Shown: one piece after another, positions 40,287 through 48,570 of the stretch
Position numbering within the stretch: position 1 is the stretch's first letter
How the letters are laid out: every line of letters begins with the position of its first letter
Assembly (NCBI GenBank): GCA_028279305.1
Contig: JANQOA010000368.1
Location: 62,001 to 126,000 of the forward strand
Source: Pseudomonadales bacterium
GTDB taxonomy: Bacteria; Pseudomonadota; Gammaproteobacteria; Pseudomonadales; Azotimanducaceae
Reading direction: 5' to 3'
Length of the DNA: 64,000 bases
The notes under the pieces: generated by a model
The model's input: only the letters and a program-made list of their open reading frames with translations
Databases searched by the model: none
What the model was told of the DNA's origin: nothing
Position numbers and translations under genes: made by a program

Positions 40287-41141
40287 TTGGCAAAACTAAC
40301 GCTGCAATCCACAACTCTTGAGTACACTGAAAGCGGCAGTGGTCAACCGATTGTGCTAGTCCATGGCTCAGCAAGTGACTTCAGGACATGGGACCAACAA
40401 ATGGGCGAACTCGAGTCGCGTTTTCGAGTGGTCAGATACAGTCGCCGTTACCATTGGCCCAACGAACCTATCGCTGAGGGAGCAGAATATGCAATGTCTG
40501 ACCAGGTCGACGACTTGGAGCAATTGCTGCAACAACTAGGTCTTGCGGGTGCGCACATTGTCGGCCACTCATACGGTGCTTACCTGGCGCTGATGGTAGC
40601 GATAAGAAATCCGACCTTGTTGGGCCGCCTGGTTCTTGCTGAGCCTCCAGTGATACCTCTTTTCACCAGCTTTCCGCCCAAACCGCAGGAGGTTCTATGG
40701 TTGCTGGTGACTAAACCCAATACCGCTTTACCTATAATTAGATTTGCAGCCACTGGCCTTGGACCAGCTTCTTCAGCTGCCAAAAATGATGATATGGAGA
40801 CTGCGACCGCTCATTTTGGAAAAGCAGTGTTAGGCAGTGACGCTTTTAAAAACCTCTCGCAAGCACGCATGCAACAGGTCCGGATCAACAGCAGCAAGGC
40901 GGAATTGCTCAGTGATAGTTTCATGACCCCGTTGGATGAGAACGATGTAAGGCATATTAAGGCTCGAACGCTTCTGGTAACGGGGGATCAAAGCCCAATA
41001 GTTTTTCATCGACTCATCGATGGATTGGAAGAATTGCTGCCCAACAGGGAGCGCGTGAATATACCGAAAGCCTCGCACATCATGCATGAAGACAATTCCG
41101 CGGCGTTCAATCGAGCCGTATTGTCGTTTCTCGGAGCATAG
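40287..41141 (+). CDS. Alpha/beta hydrolase
   Basis: 284 residues from TTG 40287, six bases after GGAG (40277-40280). Motifs: HGSASDFRTWDQQ (oxyanion), nucleophile elbow VGHSYGAYLAL with the catalytic Ser, acid in LVTGDQSPIV, and histidine in PKASHIMHEDN. A TTG start is unusual, but no in-frame ATG precedes the conserved core. It is divergent from the YHS-MarR-GNAT operon. Base composition of this gene looks lower in GC than the catabolic genes around it. The substrate is unknown. Confidence 0.88.
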   Translation: MAKLTLQSTTLEYTESGSGQPIVLVHGSASDFRTWDQQMGELESRFRVVRYSRRYHWPNEPIAEGAEYAMSDQVDDLEQLLQQLGLAGAHIVGHSYGAYLALMVAIRNPTLLGRLVLAEPPVIPLFTSFPPKPQEVLWLLVTKPNTALPIIRFAATGLGPASSAAKNDDMETATAHFGKAVLGSDAFKNLSQARMQQVRINSSKAELLSDSFMTPLDENDVRHIKARTLLVTGDQSPIVFHRLIDGLEELLPNRERVNIPKASHIMHEDNSAAFNRAVLSFLGA

Positions 41142-41164
41142 TTGAATGACCGTTCCTGGCCGAT

Positions 41165-41177
41165 CCGAGCAGCTCGG
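41165..41177. terminator. Small hairpin between convergent genes
   Basis: CCGAG CAG CTCGG in the 52-bp gap between the alpha/beta hydrolase (plus) and the DUF7009 gene (minus). No T-run follows on either strand, so the terminator role is uncertain. Confidence 0.3.
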
Positions 41178-41193
41178 GTCCGATGTATCACAG

Positions 41194-41556
41194 CTAGTGC
41201 TGAACGTTGGGATTTGCAAACGTCCCGGTTTGATCTTCACCCTCAGCCGGATTGATACACGTAAAGTCCTTCTCAATCAGAATACTGGTCTCACCATCGT
41301 CCAGCGGTGCAACGCCTCGTATGGATACCTGGTCAGTAGCCGCCCACCTTTGCGCAATATCGTTTGATATGGACACCTCAATAGTCGAATCCACAAATTG
41401 CGCCTGCACATCCCTGCCGCCTACGGACAATTGATAGAAAAGTGTCCCGCCAGGCATACTGGTTTTGCCCACAACATCCCTACCGGCCGCAATGGCTTCA
41501 ACCTCGGGTTCCAACAGCCGGAGCCGAATCGAGTCTTCTAAGAGCCGCAATTTCAC
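41194..41556 (-). CDS. DUF7009 family protein
   Basis: 120 residues from GTG 41556, which overlaps the stop of the 59-residue upstream ORF (GTGA). The start MKLRLLEDSIRLRLLEPEVE, central GTLFYQLSVGG and the C-terminal SILIEKDFTCI match the DUF7009 family, small proteins of unknown function often beside molybdoenzyme or stress genes. It is the last gene of the molybdopterin oxidoreductase operon. Tight overlap suggests a role in maturation or regulation of that enzyme, which is an inference from context. Confidence 0.78.
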   Translation of the reverse strand: MKLRLLEDSIRLRLLEPEVEAIAAGRDVVGKTSMPGGTLFYQLSVGGRDVQAQFVDSTIEVSISNDIAQRWAATDQVSIRGVAPLDDGETSILIEKDFTCINPAEGEDQTGTFANPNVQH

Positions 41557-41732
41557 TGGGTTACCACCTCCTGCTTATCTCGTTGCTTCCGCTTGGGAGC
41601 AGGCAGAAACACCTTCTTTACGAAGCCGTCTACGCCTGTATGCTTGAACGTGAACATCTTGTTGGCGACCCTGGACATCACCTTGGACTTCAGCTCAAGC
41701 ATCCGGTGTTGATGCGCCGTTCTTTTGGTCAT
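41553..41732 (-). CDS. Small basic protein (59 residues), unknown
   Basis: Reads MTKRTAHQHRMLELKSKVMS then a strongly basic stretch ending in KQEVVTQ. Its ATG overlaps the molybdopterin oxidoreductase stop (ATGA) and its stop overlaps the DUF7009 start (GTGA), so it is precisely stitched between two coupled genes. I do not recognise a family. The lysine/arginine-rich composition without a membrane helix suggests a cytoplasmic nucleic-acid- or protein-binding role. It was short enough to be overlooked but the double overlap strongly supports translation. Confidence 0.65.
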   Translation of the reverse strand: MTKRTAHQHRMLELKSKVMSRVANKMFTFKHTGVDGFVKKVFLPAPKRKQRDKQEVVTQ

Positions 41733-43939
41733 GACGCAGCAAGCCCCTCGTTTGATCCCTCTTCGAGCAAAGAGGGTTTCTCAACTTTGACCACCCGGCC
41801 CGGATACCCCTTGAAGTGTGGGATGCCTTGTTCATAGTCCAGAAATTCATCGTCGTCTGAACACAGCACTGCATCGCTTGAGATAAACGCACCGCCAAGC
41901 TCTGCCTGGCCGCGAAGTTCCGGGTACCACCAACCGTGGGGTACCCGCAGATGTCCTTCTTTCATGTTTTCTTTGACGGCAAGTTCTGCCGTAACCTGTC
42001 CGTAGGCCGTCTGCAGCTCCACCCAGTCTCCGTCAGCCAGCCCTTCTTTCTCTGCATCCGCCGGGTGTATGAAGATACTCGGCAACGGACAACGCCTGCG
42101 AAGCTCAGGAATGTTTCGCTGGCCTGTCTGGAAAAAAGGATCCTCGCGCACGCCGGAGAACACCGCGTATGGGAACTCCTCCGTCAACGCCGGACCTTCC
42201 CGGTGATACGGCAGCGGGTCGAAGCCCAGATCCTGCAAAACCGAGGAAGACAGTTCTACCTTGCCCGAAGGTGTTGCAAAGCCGGTCTTCCGGTATTTGC
42301 GAAACTCCGGTGTCTGCATTTCCATGAAGCCAGTCTTTTCAAACTCGGCAAACGTCCGGCCTGAGCGCGAGAGCCTGTAATCAATCACATCTTCGATGGT
42401 TTCCCAGGGAAAACGATTGCCAAAGTCAAAACGCCTGGCCAGATCTTTCCAGAACTGATATGTGCTGCTGATGTCTTCACCAGGCTCTACGGATTTCTGC
42501 GACAGCGTCAGACGTGCGGTCCAGCTCCAGCTATCCGCAACGTGGTTGCGTTCACTGAAGACGTCACCGGGCATGACATAGTCCGCCAGCATCGCCGTTG
42601 GCGTCATAAAGATTTCGTGGGCAACGATCAGTTCCTGATTCATCATCGCCTTTAAAATCTGATGTTGATTCGGGTAACTCATGAGCGTGTTGTTACCCAG
42701 CGTGAAAAACGCTTTCACCGGATAGGGATCTTCCGTCGCCATGGCCCGGAACAGGTTTGATGGATTAGCCATGTGGCAACCCATGACGAGGTCCGCGTAG
42801 GGAAAGCCCCAGACTTTCTCAGTGGGTTCTTTCAACATTTCGGCCACCCGGTAGGTGTATACCGGATGGTCGTCATACCCGAGTTGCTTGGCTTTCTGTT
42901 CTGCGGGCAACTCCTCGTGCAGCGCAATCTCTGTCTCCGGGATATAGCCTTGGCTGAAGCCGCCCAGCGTCTCACCACCCACAACGTCCAGGTTACCTGT
43001 CACTGCACGCAGTATCGAATGCAGTCGAATGGCAGACGTTGAGGAGATCTGCATATCCGTAATGGGTGTCCAGGGAATGATCGAACCATCAGCGTTGGCA
43101 TACATGCGGGCCGCTTCTGCGATCAGTTTGCGGTCTACCCCCGTGATCTCTTCAACACGCTCTAGCGGGTATTCATCAACACGCGCCTTCAACTCATCAA
43201 AGCCGATACACCAATCCCGAACAAACTCTTTGTCGTATAACTCTTCGTCAAAGATGACTTTCAACCAGCCTAAGCACATCGCGGCGTCAGTACCCGCACG
43301 CAGCCGCAGGTGAAGATCAGCCACTTCCGCCTGCTCCGAAACCCGAGGATCAAGAACAATCACTTTCGCACCGCGGGCGCGCGCCGCTTCAATCTGGTTG
43401 TAAATAGGGGTCCAGGAGTGCTTCTTCGGATTGTGACCAAAAAGCACAATGCAGTTAGTGTTACCGAAATCGCCCATCGGAAACCAGCCGTAGGTCAGCT
43501 TGTTTACCGCCGCTGTATTGCCTGCACAAAGGGCAACGCCGCTGGTCCAATTGGGAGAGCCTAACAAGTTCATGAAGCGCCGGTCGGCGCCGTAGGTCAC
43601 CTGAGTGTTCCAGCCGGACGTTGAAACCGCAAAACTCTCAGGGCCGTATTGATTCACAACCTTTTTCAGGCGCTCCGCAATCTCATCCATCGCCTGTTCG
43701 TAAGAAATCTCTTCCCACTTGTCTGCACCACGCTCACCCACGCGTTTCAGCGGTTTGCGGAGCCGCTCCGGGTGATTATGAATACTGGGCGCCGCCACAC
43801 CTTTAAAACAGATGTTGTTGGCCAACATCGGGTTGTCGTGGGCGATTACCCGGCTCACTTGCCCGTCCTTGACTTCAGTCCTCAACTGACAACCGATGTC
43901 ACAAATGCTGCACACCGAATATTTTGCTTCCGCACCCAT
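41729..43939 (-). CDS. Molybdopterin oxidoreductase (DMSO reductase superfamily)
   Basis: 736 residues. The N-terminal 4Fe-4S site is CSICDIGC plus a fourth Cys in ANNICFKGV (C-x2-C-x3-C-x27-C). The probable metal ligand region is GVALCAGNTAAVNKLTYGW. Then come molybdopterin-guanine-dinucleotide contacts (NTNCIVLFGHNPKKHSW, KVIVLDPRVSEQAEVADLHL) and a C-terminal molydopterin-binding domain (FIHPADAEKEGLADGDWV). No signal or Tat leader, so it is cytoplasmic. No partner FeS or membrane subunit adjoins it. It resembles the acetylene-hydratase/CO2-fixing-like catalytic subunits of the superfamily more than nitrate reductases. Follows MarR directly; precedes the 59-residue and DUF7009 genes. Confidence 0.92.
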   Translation of the reverse strand: MGAEAKYSVCSICDIGCQLRTEVKDGQVSRVIAHDNPMLANNICFKGVAAPSIHNHPERLRKPLKRVGERGADKWEEISYEQAMDEIAERLKKVVNQYGPESFAVSTSGWNTQVTYGADRRFMNLLGSPNWTSGVALCAGNTAAVNKLTYGWFPMGDFGNTNCIVLFGHNPKKHSWTPIYNQIEAARARGAKVIVLDPRVSEQAEVADLHLRLRAGTDAAMCLGWLKVIFDEELYDKEFVRDWCIGFDELKARVDEYPLERVEEITGVDRKLIAEAARMYANADGSIIPWTPITDMQISSTSAIRLHSILRAVTGNLDVVGGETLGGFSQGYIPETEIALHEELPAEQKAKQLGYDDHPVYTYRVAEMLKEPTEKVWGFPYADLVMGCHMANPSNLFRAMATEDPYPVKAFFTLGNNTLMSYPNQHQILKAMMNQELIVAHEIFMTPTAMLADYVMPGDVFSERNHVADSWSWTARLTLSQKSVEPGEDISSTYQFWKDLARRFDFGNRFPWETIEDVIDYRLSRSGRTFAEFEKTGFMEMQTPEFRKYRKTGFATPSGKVELSSSVLQDLGFDPLPYHREGPALTEEFPYAVFSGVREDPFFQTGQRNIPELRRRCPLPSIFIHPADAEKEGLADGDWVELQTAYGQVTAELAVKENMKEGHLRVPHGWWYPELRGQAELGGAFISSDAVLCSDDDEFLDYEQGIPHFKGYPGRVVKVEKPSLLEEGSNEGLAAS

Positions 43940-43954
43940 AGTTTTAGCCCTCTT

Positions 43955-44383
43955 CTAAATCTGATTTGCCGCCAACGGCTCTGTCAGCGTCGCCAGCATG
44001 TCTTCAAGTTGTTCCCGTCGATCCAAACCCAACCTTTCCAGCAGTTCGTTCTGGACCGCATACCACAGCGGCACTGCGCGTTTGAACGCGTCGCGGCCCT
44101 TGCGGCTCAAGTGAATCGTTTTACTGCGGGCATCCGGCCCGACTCTGGTATGGATAAGACCCATCTTTTCCAGGACTTTCAGGTTCCGGCCTAACGTACT
44201 GCGTTCAAGCTGACTGGCGTCAGCAAGATCCGTTAAGGTCGGCGCTTCCAGACTTCTGATAAGGTTCAACTGAGAAAACTGGGTCACGCTGATTCCAGAC
44301 GGCGCCATGGCATCGTCATAAGCCTGCGTAAGCTGCTGCGCCGCAGACCGCAAATCAATACAGAGACATCGCTCATCCGACAT
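43955..44383 (-). CDS. MarR family transcriptional regulator
   Basis: 142 residues starting MSDERCLCIDLRSAAQQLTQAY. The wHTH region is LTDLADASQLERSTLGRNLKVLEKMGLIHTR with the wing VGPDARSKTIHLS. Cysteines 6 and 8 near the N-terminus could serve redox sensing. It precedes the molybdopterin oxidoreductase by 15 bp on the same strand. A perfect 20-bp palindrome lies 12 bp upstream of its start, probably its own operator. It is also downstream of the COX-like operon, so it separates two functional groups. Confidence 0.92.
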   Translation of the reverse strand: MSDERCLCIDLRSAAQQLTQAYDDAMAPSGISVTQFSQLNLIRSLEAPTLTDLADASQLERSTLGRNLKVLEKMGLIHTRVGPDARSKTIHLSRKGRDAFKRAVPLWYAVQNELLERLGLDRREQLEDMLATLTEPLAANQI

Positions 44384-44395
44384 ATTGCGCGTACC

Positions 44396-44415
44396 TACCC
44401 GTAATATTACGGGTA
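44396..44415. promoter_or_regulatory. Perfect 20-bp palindrome upstream of the MarR gene
   Basis: TACCCGTAATATTACGGGTA reads the same on both strands. It sits 13-32 bp upstream of the MarR start, exactly where an autoregulatory operator would be. The MarR-molybdopterin operon and perhaps the COX-like operon (end at 44456) would be under its control. Confidence 0.72.
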
Positions 44416-44455
44416 TATACTCATATGTGCGCGCAAATGTAAAGTCATTATTGCT

Positions 44456-44731
44456 TCAAAATTCGCAGATGATCAGCAGAACTACGCATACCCCCACTAT
44501 CCAAACCTCGAACACATGACGCAGCCAACGCGGGGCGGTGCGCAACTCCATAAATTGGAAGGCAACCAGCCAAACCTTGGCAAACGCCACAACAAGTACC
44601 CCTGCGATGGCCAGAGAAGCGCCGCTAGCAGTCCCGGCGCCCAGCCACCAACCCACGGCGGTGGCAACTAGAAGCACCAGCCAGGTAACTGTCATCGGGC
44701 GGGCAGCCAAATCGGTTCCATGTTGATTCAT
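44456..44731 (-). CDS. Cytochrome c oxidase subunit IV/NorF-like membrane protein (copy 2)
   Basis: 91 residues with three helices and the conserved core AFAKVWLVAFQFMELRTAPRWLRHV, matching the paralogue at 15159-15446. It starts 12 bp after the COX3-like gene. It is the last gene of the second oxidase-like module. No catalytic oxidase genes adjoin it. The recurrence of the COX3/COX4 pair in two catabolic contexts argues for a conserved accessory function. Confidence 0.85.
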   Translation of the reverse strand: MNQHGTDLAARPMTVTWLVLLVATAVGWWLGAGTASGASLAIAGVLVVAFAKVWLVAFQFMELRTAPRWLRHVFEVWIVGVCVVLLIICEF

Positions 44732-44743
44732 GATTTAATCCAG

Positions 44744-45370
44744 TCAGAGCAGATAAAACAGGGCAAACAAAACAATCCACAGCAGATCCACCAGATGCCA
44801 GAACGTAGCTCCGCTTTCAATGGTGGCTAGTTCCCGCTTTGTAAATGCCGGGCGCAGGCTGGCCCGCCGCACCACCAGCAAAACGCCGATCCCAACGATC
44901 ACATGCAACAGGTGGATGCCGGTAAACATGAAGAAGTACATGTAGAAGTCGTTGGTCGCGGGCGTTAGTCCAGCAGAAATTTTGTCACCCCACTCAAAGA
45001 TTTTGTTAACGGCAAAGAGGATCCCACTGAGTATTGCCAGGGTGAAGTAACGGCTGGCCGCAGCGCCGCCGCCCGCCCGGCACGTTACAACACCAACCGC
45101 CACAAACCAGGACCCGGTTAACAGCAGTACCGTATTCAATACGCCAACCCGCATATCGAGTGATTCGCGAGCCTGGCTGAAAACAAGCGGCTGATCCACC
45201 TGTCCCAGCGCGATCAAGACAAAAAAGACAGCGAAGACGATAAGATCACCGGCTACAAACAACCAGATGCCGATCTCACCCGGAACGTGTTTTCCTTCAG
45301 GTGCACCGCCGATTATTGCGGCGCTCTGCAGCGATCGCGTTGCGGAACAACCCGCAGGGTTATCCAGCAT
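44744..45370 (-). CDS. Cytochrome c oxidase subunit III/NorE-like membrane protein (copy 2)
   Basis: 208 residues with five helices. GKHVPGEIGIWLFVAGDLIV, MFTGIHLLHVIVGIGVLLVV and FWHLVDLLWIVLFALFYLL are the subunit III motifs seen in the first copy (15447-16037). Its ATG overlaps the preceding stop by one base (TGATG at 45370). The N-terminus carries an extra ~18 residues compared with copy 1. It is sandwiched between the six-helix protein and the COX4-like gene in the same order as copy 1. Confidence 0.9.
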   Translation of the reverse strand: MLDNPAGCSATRSLQSAAIIGGAPEGKHVPGEIGIWLFVAGDLIVFAVFFVLIALGQVDQPLVFSQARESLDMRVGVLNTVLLLTGSWFVAVGVVTCRAGGGAAASRYFTLAILSGILFAVNKIFEWGDKISAGLTPATNDFYMYFFMFTGIHLLHVIVGIGVLLVVRRASLRPAFTKRELATIESGATFWHLVDLLWIVLFALFYLL

Positions 45371-46110
45371 CAGGCTGGTGCAGCCGTCTCAACTGCTTCA
45401 ACTTTGCTTTGTTTCACCGCACTGAGTAACGACACAGACATCACCGCAATCCAGGCGAAATAGGCGAGGTAGGGAATCCAGAGCGCTACGATGCCGTGCC
45501 AGGAAAACGGTCCATCCTTAAAGAATATAATCAGCATACCCGGCACATACAGCAGAGCGGCCCACAGATTTACATAGGCTACCCACCTGGGGAACGGTTC
45601 GCTGCCTTCGTCAGCCCAGAGGATCGGCAATGCGATGACGACACACCAACCGCCGAACAACGGCACCGAAAACAAGGCGAGGAAGTATGCGAAATCGATC
45701 CACGTCACAATGATGGACGGCTCATAGAGTTCAGGTCTGAAGGCAGCCAATCCCCAGGCAAATGCCACCAGAACGCCAATGGTCATTGCCGCCGCGGCGA
45801 ACACCGCTTGGACAATCGAGAACATCGGGTTCACCTCGGCTCGCCTTGTCTGCGCGGCGATACCCGCGCCCAAGGTACCGAACAGTGCAAACGACAGGAC
45901 CATGAAGGCGGAACCCAGCCTGATGGCGAAGGCGTCTGCGGATACCTTGCTGACGAATTCCGCTGATGTTTCCGCGGAATTGAACAGCGGCGGCAGCATG
46001 CCGCCGAGAATAACTCCGCCTATGATGAAAAAAACAATACAAGCAAAGCCGGTCATGGCACAGAACACCATGGATTTTCGGAACATTGGATCGTCATCGA
46101 TTGTCTTCAT
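45370..46110 (-). CDS. Six-helix membrane protein of the COX3/COX4-associated module (copy 2)
   Basis: 246 residues from ATG 46110, preceded by AGGAGG-like sequence; the upstream ATG at 46125 has no such site. FPRWVAYVNLWAALLYVPGM and DGPFSWHGIVALWIP align with the copy at 16034-16774. Both share an early IRLG segment and a basic QTRR/QMRR stretch. About six helices, no cofactor motif. Its pairing with COX3- and COX4-like genes in both clusters marks it as a member of a new conserved module. No function is known to me. Confidence 0.82.
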   Translation of the reverse strand: MKTIDDDPMFRKSMVFCAMTGFACIVFFIIGGVILGGMLPPLFNSAETSAEFVSKVSADAFAIRLGSAFMVLSFALFGTLGAGIAAQTRRAEVNPMFSIVQAVFAAAAMTIGVLVAFAWGLAAFRPELYEPSIIVTWIDFAYFLALFSVPLFGGWCVVIALPILWADEGSEPFPRWVAYVNLWAALLYVPGMLIIFFKDGPFSWHGIVALWIPYLAYFAWIAVMSVSLLSAVKQSKVEAVETAAPA

Positions 46111-46158
46111 GTCTCCCCTCCTCAATGGAGATTTTGAAATTCCGCGCGAAAGCGAAGC

Positions 46159-47466
46159 TCATCCGCTCGCCTCGATCTCAAGCGCGGCACGTTCCCCGCT
46201 GTAAACTGCCGCCTCCACACCGGCCTGAGAGAAATAGTCACCCGCAAGCTTTACGCTTGCGGGCAACAGATCATGCACCTTGTCCAACTGCTCGTAGTGA
46301 CCCGGTTTGGCGATGGTTAACCCTTTGTCATAGCGAAACAGCTGCACAAAACTCGGCGTTGGCGCTTGACCAAAAGCCGCGTGTACCTGGCGTACGGCCT
46401 CCTGCTTGATGTCTTCATCACTCATCCCCGCCAGCGGCGGGGTATTGAAATACACACCCACCGCCTGACCACCCACGGGAACTGATCCGGGCGACCGGCG
46501 GCCGTGCAAGACCATCGCGCCTACCGTGCGGACCCCGCCGATCCCTACCGGCAACACCATGTCAGCGGGATAGTCCGGCCAGGGGTTTGTTTCGTAGGCA
46601 ATCGCCACGTGTGCATATGCCGTGTACGGCGTACTCAGCAGCCGCGCTTGGGCATCGTCCTCCACGAACCCCTGCAACAAGCTGGCGGCAGTGAACGCTT
46701 CGGTGGCAATCACCAGTGCATCAGCCTCATACTTCTGTGTACCCGCAACCACCTGCCAGCGCCCATTAACACGATCCAGGCGCTCGACAGGACAGCCAAC
46801 ATGCACCCGGTTACCCGGGATCGATTCAATCAACCACTCACTGATCTGGCCAATACCTTCCGGCGGAACCGAGAGCTTCAGTTTGTGCGATTGCTGAATA
46901 ATCGCTTGTGGAAATGGTGTAGACAGCACCTTTGGCGGCACTGCATACAGAAAGTCCATTATTGGACGCACAATGTACTCGAAAGCCTGGTCGCCCAAAC
47001 GTCTGCGCGACCAGTCTTCCAGATTTTCACCCTGATCGAACCGCGCAAGTTCTGAGCCGTTAAAGGGGTTAGCGGCACCTGCGCTCAGCATCAGTTTCAG
47101 ACCCGCGCCGATCACACGCACCTTGGCGCTCAGGTCCAGAACAGGCAGCCGCAAAAAACTGGCGATGGAGTCAAAGCGCACGGCATAGCGTTCATTATCA
47201 TCGTCAGCCAACTCGGCTCTGCCCTCCCAGGGTACGAGTTGGTGATAACGATTCATTTCTTTCAGCAACGCCATCGTGCGAGGATAGATGCCACCCATAA
47301 GAAACAGGGCACCGGTTGCGAGATTAAAACCATCGCGCTCAAGCTGTTTCGTGCGGCCGCCCACTTTATCTGCCGCTTCAAGCAGCTGAACATCATGGCC
47401 ATACTTGTTAGCTGTGTACGCAGCAGCACAGCCGGCAGGACCAGCTCCGATAACAACTATCTTCAT
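46159..47466 (-). CDS. FAD-dependent oxidoreductase, protoporphyrinogen-oxidase/amine-oxidase type
   Basis: 435 residues. The N-terminus MKIVVIGAGPAGCAAAYTA gives the GxGxxG FAD loop, followed by LLEAADKVGGRTKQLERDG (the GGR...G motif) and a C-terminal KLAGDYFSQAGVEAAVYSGE, typical of the HemY/amine-oxidase flavoprotein group. Size (435) fits a soluble or peripheral enzyme. It begins 8 bp from the MpaB-like gene and leads directly to the membrane module, so it may pass electrons to or from that module. The substrate is unknown. Confidence 0.9.
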   Translation of the reverse strand: MKIVVIGAGPAGCAAAYTANKYGHDVQLLEAADKVGGRTKQLERDGFNLATGALFLMGGIYPRTMALLKEMNRYHQLVPWEGRAELADDDNERYAVRFDSIASFLRLPVLDLSAKVRVIGAGLKLMLSAGAANPFNGSELARFDQGENLEDWSRRRLGDQAFEYIVRPIMDFLYAVPPKVLSTPFPQAIIQQSHKLKLSVPPEGIGQISEWLIESIPGNRVHVGCPVERLDRVNGRWQVVAGTQKYEADALVIATEAFTAASLLQGFVEDDAQARLLSTPYTAYAHVAIAYETNPWPDYPADMVLPVGIGGVRTVGAMVLHGRRSPGSVPVGGQAVGVYFNTPPLAGMSDEDIKQEAVRQVHAAFGQAPTPSFVQLFRYDKGLTIAKPGHYEQLDKVHDLLPASVKLAGDYFSQAGVEAAVYSGERAALEIEASG

Positions 47467-47473
47467 ATGCCCT

Positions 47474-48487
47474 TCATCTGCCGTTTGGCATGTGATTCAT
47501 CACGGGGCAGCCGGCTTTGGATGAACCTCTCAGCCCGACGGATGATGCGCCGCCACGGTGCCAACCAAGATGATCGGCACGCGCCGCAGCAACGCTGTCC
47601 ATTGCCCTGTACTCCTCGCTGGTTAATACCTTGCGCGTATCGTATGCGGATACCTTGGCATCTGCCGCTAACCTTGTCTTATAGAAAAACACAGCCTTTA
47701 GCAGTACATGCGCCAGCCAGCGCGGAACACCCCGCAGCGGGAGGATGCGAACATGCTCCAGGAAGTCATCTTCCATTGAATAAGTAGCCAGCCAACGCCC
47801 GAGCCGATGCAAGGGGCGCGGAAACCACCGCTCGCCAAAAGCGTGTATCAGAGCGTTAACCAGATCTGTCTGCACCGGTGAATAAACGTGATTCTTCCTT
47901 TCCCATTGATCTACAAACACCTCCAGTGCCGGCAGCGTCTCGGGGAAAGGTTCCAACCCCCGGTCGCCCTGATGCCGGAAGTGCCGGGAGAGATCCTTGG
48001 CAAAATTAAATTGTGCAAGCTTGAGCCGCGGGTTCATGCCGCCCAATCCGAGCTTCTGCAGCAAACGATCTTGAAGTACCACTAGTCGGCCGAGAACATA
48101 AATGAAGTCATCGCTGTCTTCGAAGTGTTGCGGTAAATGTTTGGCCACTGCGCCGTGAATCCGGTTAAGACGGTTAACGGATTTAATGGTTTCAGGCGCA
48201 TTGGGACCGTGGACATACCATATCCAGAAGAAATTCAAGGCATCCTGCATGCGTTGATTGGGCCGTCGAATCGCTTTGTTGGTGAATACCTGTGTCTCTG
48301 CCATATGAGCAGGTTTGACAACGTAACTGTTCAGCAGGGTAACCAGAAAGTTAAGGGTGAACTCGTCCATCTGGAATTGCGCAACCATGGACATGATTCG
48401 CGCGTAGTCCTTATCCGGATCAAGCTGATAGAGTTCGCGATCAATCCACCGCCGACCCTGCTTTGTTTCTTCAGAAAAAGTGATCAT
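47474..48487 (-). CDS. Oxygenase MpaB-like protein (DUF2236 family)
   Basis: 337 residues, mostly helical. VNRLNRIHGAVAKHL followed by SDDFIYVLGRLVVLQDRLL is the histidine-bearing core of the DUF2236/MpaB and latex-clearing-protein-related group, heme-type oxygenases that cleave carbon-carbon double bonds of terpenoid chains. Family assignment is by visual pattern only. It is the first gene of the operon MpaB-like, FAD oxidoreductase, six-helix protein, COX3, COX4, and is divergent from an AraC regulator. Context suggests a membrane-associated oxygenation of an isoprenoid-type substrate. Confidence 0.65.
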   Translation of the reverse strand: MITFSEETKQGRRWIDRELYQLDPDKDYARIMSMVAQFQMDEFTLNFLVTLLNSYVVKPAHMAETQVFTNKAIRRPNQRMQDALNFFWIWYVHGPNAPETIKSVNRLNRIHGAVAKHLPQHFEDSDDFIYVLGRLVVLQDRLLQKLGLGGMNPRLKLAQFNFAKDLSRHFRHQGDRGLEPFPETLPALEVFVDQWERKNHVYSPVQTDLVNALIHAFGERWFPRPLHRLGRWLATYSMEDDFLEHVRILPLRGVPRWLAHVLLKAVFFYKTRLAADAKVSAYDTRKVLTSEEYRAMDSVAAARADHLGWHRGGASSVGLRGSSKAGCPVMNHMPNGR

Positions 48488-48570
48488 CTATAGGCCCGCC
48501 TGGAATGGTGATCAGCAGTTGAACTCGTTTCTCATGGTGTTGATGCTAGCGCCAAAAAGGTTGGAATTAC

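Noticed and set aside
38764..41141. A separately acquired low-GC island
   Set aside because: Composition appears slightly lower in GC by eye, but without calculated values and with no flanking repeats or integrase I do not claim transfer.
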